From NCBI RefSeq assembly GCF_003419895.1, contig NZ_QPMM01000011.1, positions 186,001-250,000 of the forward strand: a DNA stretch of 64,000 nucleotides, in the 5' to 3' direction. This document shows positions 44,375 through 53,168 of this stretch, piece after piece (position 1 is the stretch's first letter; every line of letters starts with the position of its first letter). This stretch comes from Chitinophaga silvatica. Its GTDB lineage: Bacteria > Bacteroidota > Bacteroidia > Chitinophagales > Chitinophagaceae. The position numbers were made by a program, and so were the translations under genes. Under the pieces are notes generated by a model that did not search any database, was not told the origin of the DNA, and saw only the letters and a list, made by a program, of their open reading frames with translations.

Positions 44375-45406
44375 TTATTCTATAATCACAATATTATCCT
44401 TGTTCGTGAATTTCTCCACCATTGCTTTTGAAGTATGAAAGTTTCCTTCCAGGATATCTAGAGGATTTGCACCTATCCAGGAACTGAGGTCAATACTTTC
44501 ATAATCACCATTATTGAATCCTACAAGAACTTTTAATACTGAGCTACCGGTATTTTTAATGTAGTGTCCGGCGCCCATGGGTGCATAGCCTATATCTCCA
44601 GCTTCATATTGGTCGATTACTATTGTGCTTTGTGCCAGAAATACCCCCATTTCGGCTGTTCCTTCCAAAAAATATTGCCATTCATCTGCCCCTGGGTGCC
44701 AATGCATTTCACGCATGCAACCTGGTTGTATCTCAAGAACTGATCCCGCCATTGTTTGTGATATTGGGAATTCAGTACGTGTTACTACTCTTTGTAAACC
44801 GCCGGCAAACATTTTGGGTTGCTGTGCCAGTAATGGATAGCGATGCATTGATTTCAATGCTTCTTCACTGCGCCTGGGCAATAAGTGGTTTTGAAATGTT
44901 GGAGGTTCGCATTGAGCAAAATATGTTTCTCCCTGAAAAAGCTGTTCTACTTCTTCAGTGCTTATATTAAGATTTTTAGCAGCTACTTCTTTCGGTACAC
45001 TTGATACAAAATCGGTGATGCTGAAGGTATGGTCTTCCGAGAAATTTCCATTATCAAAAATCAGGATGAAATGGCATTCTTCAGTACCAATACCCTGAAG
45101 TGCATGTCCATAGCCCTTAGGGAAATACCATACATCACCAGGGTTGAATATATCGATGTATGAACTACCATCTGGATGTATAACGGTTGTCCTAACCTGC
45201 CCTTTTACTACATAAGCCCATTCTGCTGCATTCGCATGCCAATGTAACTCCCTTATAGCACCCGGCATCAGGCGCATACTTACCCCTGCAATACCAATAG
45301 AAGCGGGGAATTCTTTTACCGAAGCGCCTCGCGTAGTACCACCTTGTCCGGTTCTTGGAACCGCTTTCTCAAGGCTGTATTTGAAACAAAGATTGCTGTC
45401 CTGCAT
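44375..45406 (-). CDS. Bicupin, oxalate-decarboxylase-like
   Basis: 343 residues with two cupins. HWHANAAEW (about 55-63) and HWHPGADEW (about 235-243) carry the His-His-Glu metal sets, and the later GHALQGIG and GHYIKNTG carry the fourth His. This duplicates the Mn-binding sites of oxalate decarboxylase, which turns oxalate into formate and CO2. The N-terminus matches OxdC (TRGASVKEFP, MRLMPGAIRELHWH), but the catalytic lid motif SENS was not identified, so oxidase or another carboxylic-acid activity is possible. No signal peptide. Confidence 0.8.
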   Translation of the reverse strand: MQDSNLCFKYSLEKAVPRTGQGGTTRGASVKEFPASIGIAGVSMRLMPGAIRELHWHANAAEWAYVVKGQVRTTVIHPDGSSYIDIFNPGDVWYFPKGYGHALQGIGTEECHFILIFDNGNFSEDHTFSITDFVSSVPKEVAAKNLNISTEEVEQLFQGETYFAQCEPPTFQNHLLPRRSEEALKSMHRYPLLAQQPKMFAGGLQRVVTRTEFPISQTMAGSVLEIQPGCMREMHWHPGADEWQYFLEGTAEMGVFLAQSTIVIDQYEAGDIGYAPMGAGHYIKNTGSSVLKVLVGFNNGDYESIDLSSWIGANPLDILEGNFHTSKAMVEKFTNKDNIVIIE

Positions 45407-45606
45407 AAAATTATAATTACATTCAAAATATAATTACAATTACCCTGCATGGTTGGTTCGGTTGAGGCGCAATGAGAGCTTGCAGCTGCTGAATAATCCT
45501 TTCTGCAATCAATTCAAAAGGGTGATATATTTTAACATAAATTGAACTTCAAAGAGAATATTTATTGATATTTTTCGTTTGTTCAGTAAGGTTAGATAAA
45601 AAAATA

Positions 45607-45637
45607 TTTGGTGTTGTAATTCTTTTTCTTACCTTCG
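45607..45637 (+). promoter_or_regulatory. Promoter of tRNA-Lys copy 2
   Basis: TTTG 45607-45610, 19-nt spacer, TACCTTCG 45630-45637 (one departure from TAnnTTTG). Spacing and the following 20 bases resemble the copy-1 promoter. Confidence 0.6.
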
Positions 45638-45655
45638 CGCTCCCTTCACAGGAAT

Positions 45656-45728
45656 GATTCCGTAGCTCAGTTGGTAGAGCAATACACTTTTAATGTATGG
45701 GTCTTGGGTTCGAGTCCCAACGGGATCA
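45656..45728 (+). tRNA. tRNA-Lys (anticodon TTT), copy 2
   Basis: Identical over 73 bases to the gene at 20655-20727, including the CTTTTAA anticodon loop. It is the left border of the mini-island. Confidence 0.95.
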
Positions 45729-46168
45729 CAACAAGCATATCAAAGGTTATTAAAGCCGCTTAAATCCTATGATTTAAGCGGCTTTTTTGTTTTAGGTATG
45801 AAATGATAAATCATATCAAACGAATCTGAAAGTTTACAAAAAGGATACAGTAAAAAAAATGTAAGTTTACTGTATCCTTTTTTGGATAGTCGATTTCCGA
45901 TAAGGGATAGTAGCTCTAGGGATAAGGCATATATAAATAGTTGTTTTGGCAGCCGGATCTAGGTTAGTTTGCGAACGTAGATTCATTAATTATGAGATTT
46001 TATTATATTGCGTGATACTGCTTTTTACGAGAGGTCTATTTTGAAATGGACGGCAGAAAGAGTGTGCGATTTACGCCTTCAGTTTTTTTAAGAAATATAA
46101 CCCAGCTACAAATCGATAACTAGTTCCAAACCAGGTTAGCTGGCACAACTTTAAAAATTAGTGTAATA
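45729..46168. repeat. Left end of the mini-island: terminator and GGATAC hairpin
   Basis: Terminator 45752-45788: perfect 15-bp stem, CTAT loop, T run. Second hairpin 45838-45880: perfect 16-bp stem AAAAGGATACAGTAAA/TTTACTGTATCCTTTT. Compared with the large island the stem sequences differ but pairing is kept. 45890-46168 shows no gene or promoter that I recognise. Confidence 0.7.
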
Positions 46169-48736
46169 GTGAATCATCAAACGCAGATCAGAAAACTTTT
46201 AAAAGAAGGATTAATTATCCCTGTAGCTGGCGCTGGAGTTTCCACGGCTACTGCTGGCATACCCGATTGGAAAAAATTAGTTAATCAGGGTATACAATAT
46301 GGTAGGGAGCTTAAGAAAGATTTGGTTGAACTTGAAGAAGCTCAGACCTTGTCAGATAATAATGAATTAACAAAAGCCGGTACCATTCTTAAACGCCTTT
46401 TCAAGGCTCCCAAGCATCCATACTCAAATTGGTTAAATGAAGTCTTTGGCAGACCTGAGGTGAAGGATACAAAGCTTATACAGAGCATTCATAATCTTTG
46501 TATGCCAATCATAGCTACCACGAACTATGATGAACTATTGAATAAAGTTGGAGTTGTATATAATAACAGGTCCCTAGATTGGAAACAATACGAGGAAATT
46601 CAGTTTTGTATAAATAACAAAATACCTTTTATCCTGCACCTGCATGGTATCTACTCAAGGCCAGATACACCAATTTTTAGTGAAGAAGATTATAATAACC
46701 TTAAGCGTGAAACGGGATATAAGACAGTTCTTACCAATCTATGGATGAACAGAGTTTTTTTATTCATTGGATGTAGTAGGGATGGTATCTTAGATGATGA
46801 TTTTCGTACAGTGCTAAGTTTAATGCAGGAATGGTTTCCGGGTGATCAAAGAGAACATTATTTGCTGGTACGAAATGAAGAGGCTACGGGAGAACTTCAC
46901 CAATTATTGCAGGAGTACAACATCCACTTGGTTTCATATGGTGATCATTATGATGAACTGCCTAGGTTTATTAATTCTTTGAATCCAAATGTGGAAGAAA
47001 TGATTAAGAGGTTCGATAATCGACGCTCACTTGTTCATGAGGGAGTAGTGTCTATACTGGAAGCACAGCCATTATATAACCTTCCTCCTGCCGTTGGAGA
47101 ATTTATTCAATTGAATTTGGGTATTACATCCCATCACTGGGTTAATGCAGACCGTTTAGAAGTGTTTAGTAAAGCGCTGAAGGATTATAATATAAACCAA
47201 GTAAGCAAGCAGAAAAGACTAGCCAACAATCAGATACTTGTTCGAACTGCAATTGGTGTTGAACTGCTGAAGGAGAAAATAGCGCTATGGAATCGATGTG
47301 GAATGGATATAACCTCTCTAAATAATTTAGAATTCATAGACACAGCCATTCTTGCTTTTGAAATGCTTAGGGTTTTTCCAAGCGAGGTGCTGGATGATAT
47401 TCATACAAGACGATCCAATTTAATTCATTCTCGTTACTTTACCGGTGATCTGGAAAGCTTCTACTTAAGGGCAAAGTGGTGGAAACAGAATTCACGACAA
47501 TTATCTGATTTTCAGGACGATCGTTATTTCTTTGAAAATTTGAAGCGAATAATGACCTCATTGCTAGATGTTCTTACGTTGAATAGCGAAGATATTTACG
47601 GTGAAAAAAAGGAAGCAAAGATAATAAGGGGTTTTCCTTCCAATCATCTCTTGATCGCTCATCCACAGTTACTAACTGTCCGACAGGCCATGCCTCCTTA
47701 TAATGTATTGGCAGAACTTCCGTGGGACCAAAACCTTGAGTTTAGGAATGCCTTTACTGTGCTTTTCGGAAAGCAAAAGATAATTATTGGATACAATTCT
47801 AATCATTGCTTTAAGTGGAATCCGGAGGAAGAATTGATTTCATCCAATTTTTTCACGGTAGGCAGTGATGATGTAATTGTTGACGTTATTGTATTGAGTC
47901 AGGGAGAGGATTTGATCCTTGAAATATTCACGACTTGTCAAAGAGTAGTCATGGTAAATTTTACATCTACCAACACTTTCGAATTATCGGCCGGTAAATT
48001 TTGTAATTACGTTCGATTGCCAAAACTCAACAGGATTTTTTGCAGTGTACCAATATATGCCGGCACAAAGGGGGATGCTATATTCGAGGTAAATAGTCTC
48101 GGATATTATACGCCTATGGTTTCATTAGAAGAGTTATGGGAGTTAATAAAAACTATTCCAGATATAGCAGCTGAATACCAGAGCCTCATAGCTGAAAAAG
48201 GTATCGAGCAGGCTGAGGAAGATTTTTTTTATCCATATATACAAGACGTAATTTTAAGTTCATCTGATTGGCTAAATCGAGAAATAATCATTACGAAAAT
48301 CCGTTTCTATACAGGAAAGGGTGCTGCCTCAACTATATTGCTCTTTGTTGACCCGTCACAGGGTTTTGATACACCACTATCAATAGTTTTGTTTCATCAT
48401 AAAAATTGTTTCTCTTATGATATTAAGAGCGTAAACGGGCAAATCAATTTATTAGCAGGTTACCTTGATTATGGCGAAGTTGGTAATCTGATACAATATT
48501 TTGAGAACATCAACAGTGAAAATACAATCATTGCTGGAAATCAGCCAGGAATTATACACCAAGATAGACTTATTTCCTTGAGAGTCAGGGATATGTTTGG
48601 TACATTCATTGTGAAGTCTGATCGGGCCATTGTTAACGAAGCAGGACAATTCTTGCATGACATTGTACTTCCAGAGCTTAAAGATACAATAACCGAGTTT
48701 GAACAGAGGATTGTTTCTGTTCACTATTACGAATAA
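46169..48736 (+). CDS. SIR2-domain protein, probable anti-phage NADase
   Basis: 855 residues from a GTG start. The N-terminal SIR2_2-type domain (about 1-280) has IIPVAGAGVSTATAGIPDW (NAD-binding), TTNYDELL with Asn119/Asp121, catalytic-type His159 in LHLHGIYSRPD, and FLFIGCSRDG. SIR2 domains of this type deplete NAD+ on phage recognition in Thoeris, DSR and similar systems. The remaining 575 residues have no recognised domain; about 500-800 is beta-rich and could sense the trigger. No partner gene (TIR, HerA, Argonaute) is adjacent, so a single-gene system is likely. Confidence 0.8.
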   Translation: MNHQTQIRKLLKEGLIIPVAGAGVSTATAGIPDWKKLVNQGIQYGRELKKDLVELEEAQTLSDNNELTKAGTILKRLFKAPKHPYSNWLNEVFGRPEVKDTKLIQSIHNLCMPIIATTNYDELLNKVGVVYNNRSLDWKQYEEIQFCINNKIPFILHLHGIYSRPDTPIFSEEDYNNLKRETGYKTVLTNLWMNRVFLFIGCSRDGILDDDFRTVLSLMQEWFPGDQREHYLLVRNEEATGELHQLLQEYNIHLVSYGDHYDELPRFINSLNPNVEEMIKRFDNRRSLVHEGVVSILEAQPLYNLPPAVGEFIQLNLGITSHHWVNADRLEVFSKALKDYNINQVSKQKRLANNQILVRTAIGVELLKEKIALWNRCGMDITSLNNLEFIDTAILAFEMLRVFPSEVLDDIHTRRSNLIHSRYFTGDLESFYLRAKWWKQNSRQLSDFQDDRYFFENLKRIMTSLLDVLTLNSEDIYGEKKEAKIIRGFPSNHLLIAHPQLLTVRQAMPPYNVLAELPWDQNLEFRNAFTVLFGKQKIIIGYNSNHCFKWNPEEELISSNFFTVGSDDVIVDVIVLSQGEDLILEIFTTCQRVVMVNFTSTNTFELSAGKFCNYVRLPKLNRIFCSVPIYAGTKGDAIFEVNSLGYYTPMVSLEELWELIKTIPDIAAEYQSLIAEKGIEQAEEDFFYPYIQDVILSSSDWLNREIIITKIRFYTGKGAASTILLFVDPSQGFDTPLSIVLFHHKNCFSYDIKSVNGQINLLAGYLDYGEVGNLIQYFENINSENTIIAGNQPGIIHQDRLISLRVRDMFGTFIVKSDRAIVNEAGQFLHDIVLPELKDTITEFEQRIVSVHYYE

Positions 48737-48989
48737 TGCTACTGAAGTGAGAGAATCATTAGAATCAAGGTGTTCTAGATTTTATGATTTACTGTTATAT
48801 CGAAGGTGCGCATTTTGATCTGCTTTATACTGAACTTGGAAGGGCTTAGTATCTCTGCGGTGTTGAAGAATTCTTTTAGTGATATATAAATTAGCCATTG
48901 CAAATTGGATACAAAATCGGATATTCTGGTTAAAAAAAACTCGAAAAGCATTGCTAATTAAGCCTTTGATATAGTTCCAACGGATCACA
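48737..48989. repeat. Right end of the mini-island with degenerate attR
   Basis: No gene. GGATAC at 48907-48912 and GGATA at 48919-48923, then the degenerate att core at 48973-48989. Confidence 0.65.
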
Positions 48990-48999
48990 GAATAAAGAA

Positions 49000-49034
49000 A
49001 AAAAGCCTTCAAGCCGTATTTGAAGGCTTTTTTA
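49000..49034 (+). terminator. Terminator right of the mini-island
   Basis: AGCCTTCAA/TTGAAGGCT with flanking A and T runs, immediately after the degenerate att. Probably the original tRNA-Lys copy 2 terminator. Confidence 0.7.
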
Positions 49035-49110
49035 TATTCTATATTTTGTACTTAAATCTTGCTATTTTACAAATAATCATTTTTTCCGTAAGATCTAATC
49101 TTTTTGTAAG

Positions 49111-49521
49111 ATGAAAAGCACTATTATTGAAATATTACAACAATGGCAAAATGAAAAGATCAAACTGAATCCTGCCGCATCTTCTGAATTAATTACCAGG
49201 GTAGAAATTGAGATAGGCTTTTCATTTCCTGAAGAGTTTGAAGAATTATATAAACAGGCGAATGGGTTTACAGACTTCGACTGGAGAGAAAATATGTTTT
49301 CAATCTGGCCGCTTGAAAGGATATTTTACGAGTATAATAGTAGTAATGATAAAGATTTTATTGGATTCTCCGATTTCCTTATTAATAGTCACAATATTGG
49401 GTTTCTTAAGTCGCAACCCGGGGTCTTTAAAAATTATGCAACTAATGAAAATATCTTTGTTTCGGAATCTTTCATTGAATCAATTAAGTTGATAAACTCC
49501 AATTCTGATCTAATTTATTGA
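49111..49521 (+). CDS. SMI1/KNR4-family protein, copy 1
   Basis: 136 residues. VEIEIGFSFPEEFEELYKQANG and the aromatic FTDFDWRENMFSIWPLERI are the SMI1/KNR4 (SUKH) core, given here as separate blocks. In bacteria this superfamily includes immunity proteins to polymorphic and contact-dependent toxins. By my alignment 120 of 136 residues match copy 2 (52027); changes cluster at 22-30 and 107-116. No toxin gene is in the window, so it may be an orphan immunity gene. Confidence 0.8.
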   Translation: MKSTIIEILQQWQNEKIKLNPAASSELITRVEIEIGFSFPEEFEELYKQANGFTDFDWRENMFSIWPLERIFYEYNSSNDKDFIGFSDFLINSHNIGFLKSQPGVFKNYATNENIFVSESFIESIKLINSNSDLIY

Positions 49522-49645
49522 TGCAGGAGCTTCTTGCATTGTATTAAAAAGTTTAGTAATCGGTGATCAACTGCTTAGGCTTGGTTATTATGCCAAGGCA
49601 TGCTGCTCGTAGCAGATTTTTTTATTTTTTTTCAAAATCCCTATT

Positions 49646-49856
49646 ATGAAGATGCGCCCATTGAATTATATTCCCTGGTATAATAATCCTAGAACACTCA
49701 CGTTATTGATCATTTTTTATGCCGCTTGTTGGATTAATCTGGTTGGTAAAAACAACGCTAATTTTAAGGAAAAATTAGTTACTTAAGATTCCTGCATTCA
49801 TTGTGGTTGTAACTGGATTGGTATTGTTACTCGCGTCTATTTCTTATATTTTGTAG
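49646..49856 (+). pseudogene. Frameshifted copy of a small membrane protein
   Basis: Nearly the same sequence as the intact 69-codon gene at 52559-52768. An extra T in the run gatcattttttatg (six T instead of five) shifts the frame, and further indels occur near aattagttacttaag. The start, the PLNYIPWYNN-encoding region and the stop region remain recognisable. Confidence 0.75.
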
Positions 49857-50006
49857 TGCCCCATTCTTTCCTTTATACAGGTTAATCAGCTTTTCTTTTA
49901 TTGCAATAAACTTGTAACAGCTATCGTAGTGGGTTGTACGGTGGTGGTAAAATCAGCTCATTATACTGAAGTAATTATTTGTTACAGATAATAAGAAGCC
50001 TTTCCA

Positions 50007-50035
50007 GGAACAATGCGAAATGGATGCATTGTTCC
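50007..50035 (-). terminator. Possible terminator of the POT transporter gene
   Basis: Perfect 10-bp arms GGAACAATGC/GCATTGTTCC with a 9-nt loop, 25 nt past the stop. The tail on the minus strand is only moderately T-rich. Confidence 0.5.
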
Positions 50036-50059
50036 CGAAAAGGCAGAAAAATACAGTAG

Positions 50060-51700
50060 TTATTTTACATACTCTTTGAAAATCCTATTCAACCAGCGTA
50101 GCATCAGGAATATCACAGCGGCTGCACCTCCCAGGAGCAGAAAGTTTACAAGAAAATAATTAGCCTTGTTATCATATGTATCCCATAAAGTAGCAAGAAT
50201 ACCGGAGAGTTTGTTACCTATTGATGTGGCGAGGAACCAGCCTCCCATCATCAGTGAGGTAATTCGCACGGGGCTTAGTTTGGACACCAGGGATAATCCC
50301 ATTGGACTCAGGAATAATTCCCCTACAGTAATAATTCCGTAACAGCCGACCAGCCACCAGGGGGATGCTTTTTCAGCGCCATTATTGCATACATACACTG
50401 CGCCTACCATCATTAGTGTAGATATAGCCGATATGAGCAACCCAGAGGCTATTTTTGATGGAGTAGAAGGCTCCCTGTTTCGTTTCCGCAGCATTGCAAA
50501 GAAGAGGACAATCAATGGCGTTAAGGTGATCACAAAGAATGGGTTAATGGACTGAAATAATTCTGTATTATACAGGCTGATACTTTGTCCTTCTGCCGGC
50601 ATTTTCTCCTGCGCTACATTCTTAAAATAAACTGGTTTGCTCCATACTTTCTCAGGTTTGCCTGCGGCGTCACGAATAACCCTGAATTCATCATCGTAGG
50701 CAGTTACTGAATCTGGTTTGTTGACTACCTGCTCTGCCAGGTAAAGGCTCTGTGCCGGTTTCTCTATGGCTGCAGGGATCTCTCTGTCAGTATAGTATTG
50801 TGCCCAGGTTGTCAGCGCTGTGCCATTTTGTTTAAATACGGCCCAGAATACAATAGATACTGCAAAAATAGCGAGTAGGGCTGATATCGGTTTACGATCC
50901 TTTACATCTGCCTTTATCAGCAGAGAAACAAAAAACAGTAATATCGGAATACAAGCAAAAATGAAGGCATCAGTGGAATCTGATCCGAAAATGTTGCCGG
51001 GAATAAACCAGGCACCTATGCCCACTGCAATGGCGGGCAGAAATACGATGGAGAAAATCTTGCTTAATGGCATGTCTCCCTCTTGCTCGGGTTTACGGAC
51101 GTCCGCATGCCGGTAGTGTTTCATCCCTATAATGAAAATTAGTACTCCCAGGAACATACCTACACCGGCAGCAATGAATGCTGCACCCCAACCTACGGTA
51201 TTTCGTAGGAAGGCAGCAAAAAAGTTGCAAATAAAGGCGCCGATATTAATCCCCATGTAAAAAATGTTATATCCCGTATCTTTTCGACTGCGGTATCTTT
51301 CGTCATTATATACATTCCCCAGTAAAGTGGAAATGTTGGGTTTAAAGAATCCATTACCAATACAGATCAGTGCTAGTGACAAATAGAAAATGGTGAGATG
51401 ATGTACTGACAGACCAATATAACCTATACCCATGAGTATCCCTCCGATGATAATAGACTTGCTATAGCCGAGTTTGCGGTCGGCTATCAGCCCACCAAGA
51501 AAAGGCGTCAGGTATACAAAAGCGATAAAAGTGCCGAAGATATCCGCTGCAGTAGCACGGTCCATGCCCCAACCACCTTTTGAAGTGTCTGTCAGGTACA
51601 ACTGAAATATGCCCAGAATCAGATAAAAACCAAAGCGTTCCCACATTTCGGAGAGAAACAGAAATGGCAATGCTGCCGGGTGATTACGTGTTTTCTTCAT
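50060..51700 (-). CDS. POT/PTR-family proton-dependent peptide transporter
   Basis: 546 residues from the ATG at 51700 (MKKTRNHPAALPFLFLSEMW); the open frame extends 77 codons further but those residues are not family-like. The signature ExxERFGFY appears as SEMWERFGFYL, followed by DRKLGYSKSI and FFKPNISTLLGN. About 14 hydrophobic segments; a long soluble insertion (about 330-420) between later helices is characteristic of Bacteroidota members. It imports di- and tripeptides across the inner membrane with protons. It stands between the two SMI1 repeat units in opposite orientation. Confidence 0.9.
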   Translation of the reverse strand: MKKTRNHPAALPFLFLSEMWERFGFYLILGIFQLYLTDTSKGGWGMDRATAADIFGTFIAFVYLTPFLGGLIADRKLGYSKSIIIGGILMGIGYIGLSVHHLTIFYLSLALICIGNGFFKPNISTLLGNVYNDERYRSRKDTGYNIFYMGINIGAFICNFFAAFLRNTVGWGAAFIAAGVGMFLGVLIFIIGMKHYRHADVRKPEQEGDMPLSKIFSIVFLPAIAVGIGAWFIPGNIFGSDSTDAFIFACIPILLFFVSLLIKADVKDRKPISALLAIFAVSIVFWAVFKQNGTALTTWAQYYTDREIPAAIEKPAQSLYLAEQVVNKPDSVTAYDDEFRVIRDAAGKPEKVWSKPVYFKNVAQEKMPAEGQSISLYNTELFQSINPFFVITLTPLIVLFFAMLRKRNREPSTPSKIASGLLISAISTLMMVGAVYVCNNGAEKASPWWLVGCYGIITVGELFLSPMGLSLVSKLSPVRITSLMMGGWFLATSIGNKLSGILATLWDTYDNKANYFLVNFLLLGGAAAVIFLMLRWLNRIFKEYVK

Positions 51701-52026
51701 GTAAGTAAAAAATGTAAATACGTGATATAGGTTATTGTATAGCAGTAAAAAGCATAGCCCGTCACTGCAAACCGCTAAAATAAGCCAAAGATGGGAATAT
51801 AAACTCAGGAGAGTCCTATTGTAATGGAATGGAGTTGTTGTTGGTGCAGCTGTGTAGGATGAACAAAACATGGAAAAGGTGTTATCCAGTGATTTTATTG
51901 GTATGGCTGACGTTCTACCCAAAAGTCGCAAGATTTGAAGGCTTTGTTGTGTTCAATACTTTTTTACTTAAATCTTGCTATTTTACAAATAATTATTTTT
52001 CCCGTAAAATCTAATCTTTTTGTAAG

Positions 52027-52437
52027 ATGAAAAATACTATTATTGAAATATTACAGCAATGGCAGAATGAAAAGATCAAACTGAATCCGCCGGCATCTCA
52101 TGATTTAATTGCCAAAGTAGAAATTGAGATAGGCTTTTCATTTCCTGAAGAATTTGAAGAATTATATAAACAAACGAATGGGTTTACTGACTTCAACTGG
52201 AGAGAAAATATGTTTTCAATCTGGCCGCTTGAAAGGATACTTGACGAGTATAATAGTAGTAATGATAAAGATTTCATTGGGTTCTCTGATTTCCTTATCA
52301 ATAGCCACAATATTGGGTTTCTAAAGTCTCAACCCGGTGTCTTTAAAAAATATGTAATTAATGAATATACTCTTGTTTCAGAATCTTTCATTGAGTCAAT
52401 TAAGTTGATAAATTCAAATTCTGATCTAATTTATTGA
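52027..52437 (+). CDS. SMI1/KNR4-family protein, copy 2
   Basis: 136 residues, same length and ends as copy 1. The SUKH core is intact (FPEEFEELYKQTNG, FSIWPLERILDEY). Substitutions relative to copy 1 (A22P, S25H, F-Y to L-D near 71-72, and a cluster at 107-116) lie mostly in surface-type positions, as expected for immunity proteins diverging in partner specificity; that reading is inference. A small membrane protein gene follows. Confidence 0.8.
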   Translation: MKNTIIEILQQWQNEKIKLNPPASHDLIAKVEIEIGFSFPEEFEELYKQTNGFTDFNWRENMFSIWPLERILDEYNSSNDKDFIGFSDFLINSHNIGFLKSQPGVFKKYVINEYTLVSESFIESIKLINSNSDLIY

Positions 52438-52558
52438 TGAAAAAGCTTTTTATGTGAAGCTGATTTAAAAACCGGGATCAACTGGTCAAGCTCGATTATT
52501 ACGCCCAGGTATAATGCTTTCTGCAGATTGATTTCTATTTTTGTTCAAAATCCCTATT

Positions 52559-52768
52559 ATGAAGATGCGACCATTGAATTATACTCCCTGGTATAACAAT
52601 CAGAGAACACTCACACTATTGATCATTTTTATGCCGCTTGTTGGATTAATCGGGTTGATAAAAACAACGCTAATTTCAAGAAAAAATAAGTTACTCATGA
52701 TTCCTGCATTCATTGTGGTAGTACTTGGATTGGTATTGTTTCTTCTAACTGTTTCGTATATTTTGTAG
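52559..52768 (+). CDS. Small two-TM membrane protein
   Basis: 69 residues from the ATG at 52559 (MKMRPLNYTPWYNNQR), an in-frame start six codons upstream being less likely. Two hydrophobic segments: about 18-35 (LLIIFMPLVGLIGLI) and 45-66 (MIPAFIVVVLGLVLFLL). No family recognised. Always paired with the SMI1/KNR4 gene in this window, 121 nt behind it; the paired copy upstream is frameshifted. Confidence 0.6.
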   Translation: MKMRPLNYTPWYNNQRTLTLLIIFMPLVGLIGLIKTTLISRKNKLLMIPAFIVVVLGLVLFLLTVSYIL

Positions 52769-52905
52769 TGGCCCAAGTCTGATAATTGCCGCTATTCACA
52801 GATTTCTAAGTTCTGTTACTGTATCGCAAGCTAAATCGCGTTATAACCTTTGAATTCTTACCATGTTCTGTAGTATTAATTATAATTTCCGTACCTTTGT
52901 CAGTC
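52769..52905 (+). promoter_or_regulatory. Intergenic region with -7 element TACCTTTG
   Basis: TACCTTTG at 52892-52899 matches the Bacteroidota -7 box and places transcription start near 52904-52907. No TTTG is seen at 19-nt spacing. The preceding 120 bases show nothing. Confidence 0.5.
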
Positions 52906-53168
52906 GTGAAAAATTTATTTTCCATATTCGTCTTCTTTTCACCGGCTAATCTTCTTCAACTGGCCGGTGTTACGCCGTTTACCTGCGGGCGACTATACTT
53001 CTTTTCAAACTTTAAGGATTTCAATAATTTATCCCCGATCCGTTAGTTTCCTGACAGTTCGGGGTTACATGATGTTGCCGGAATGAGTATTCCGGTTATC
53101 TGATAGGCTGTTGCTTTCCATTGCGGATAGTAGCAGCAATTCTTATTGTATGCAAATAAACCAGTATT
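52906..53168 (+). ncRNA. Long structured 5' leader, possible cis-regulatory RNA
   Basis: About 260 nt between the promoter and the GreA/Rnk-like gene, with several perfect stems: CACCGGC/GCCGGTG (52940-52946 / 52963-52969), CCCCGA/TCGGGG (53033-53038 / 53059-53064) and CCGGAAT/ATTCCGG (53078-53084 / 53089-53095). No known riboswitch class was recognised. A GTG-initiated 46-codon frame (52906-53046) could be a leader peptide but has no other support. Confidence 0.4.

Larger units (their letters stand above)
45713..48989. mobile_element. Integrase-less mini-island at tRNA-Lys copy 2
   Basis: The tRNA 3' end (45713-45730) recurs in degenerate form at 48973-48989 (agttccaacggatcaca: one substitution, one deletion). 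Left and right ends match those of the 16-kb island: terminator, GGATAC hairpin, then at the right GGATACAAAATCGGATA and TTGATATAGT before the core. It holds one gene (SIR2-domain protein) and no recombinase, so it could move only with an integrase in trans, or is a remnant. Confidence 0.65.
49018..49860 (+). repeat. Direct repeat unit 1 (SMI1/KNR4 gene plus membrane-protein pseudogene)
   Basis: Highly similar over roughly 830 bp to 51938-52772. Similarity starts at the terminator tail (ATTTGAAGGCTTT) and ends after TATTTTGTAGTG. The POT transporter gene lies between the two units. Confidence 0.8.
51938..52772 (+). repeat. Direct repeat unit 2 (intact SMI1/KNR4 gene plus membrane-protein gene)
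   Basis: Second copy of the roughly 830-bp duplication described at 49018-49860. The 51701-51937 stretch before it carries only the POT-transporter upstream region. Confidence 0.8.

Noticed and set aside
51701..51931. 77-codon N-terminal extension of the POT transporter
   Set aside because: Not family-like; the first conserved helix begins right after the ATG at 51700.
52906..53046. GTG-initiated 46-codon leader peptide
   Set aside because: The frame is open, but there is no ribosome-binding site, conserved motif or attenuator-type codon run; kept only as a remark on the leader.
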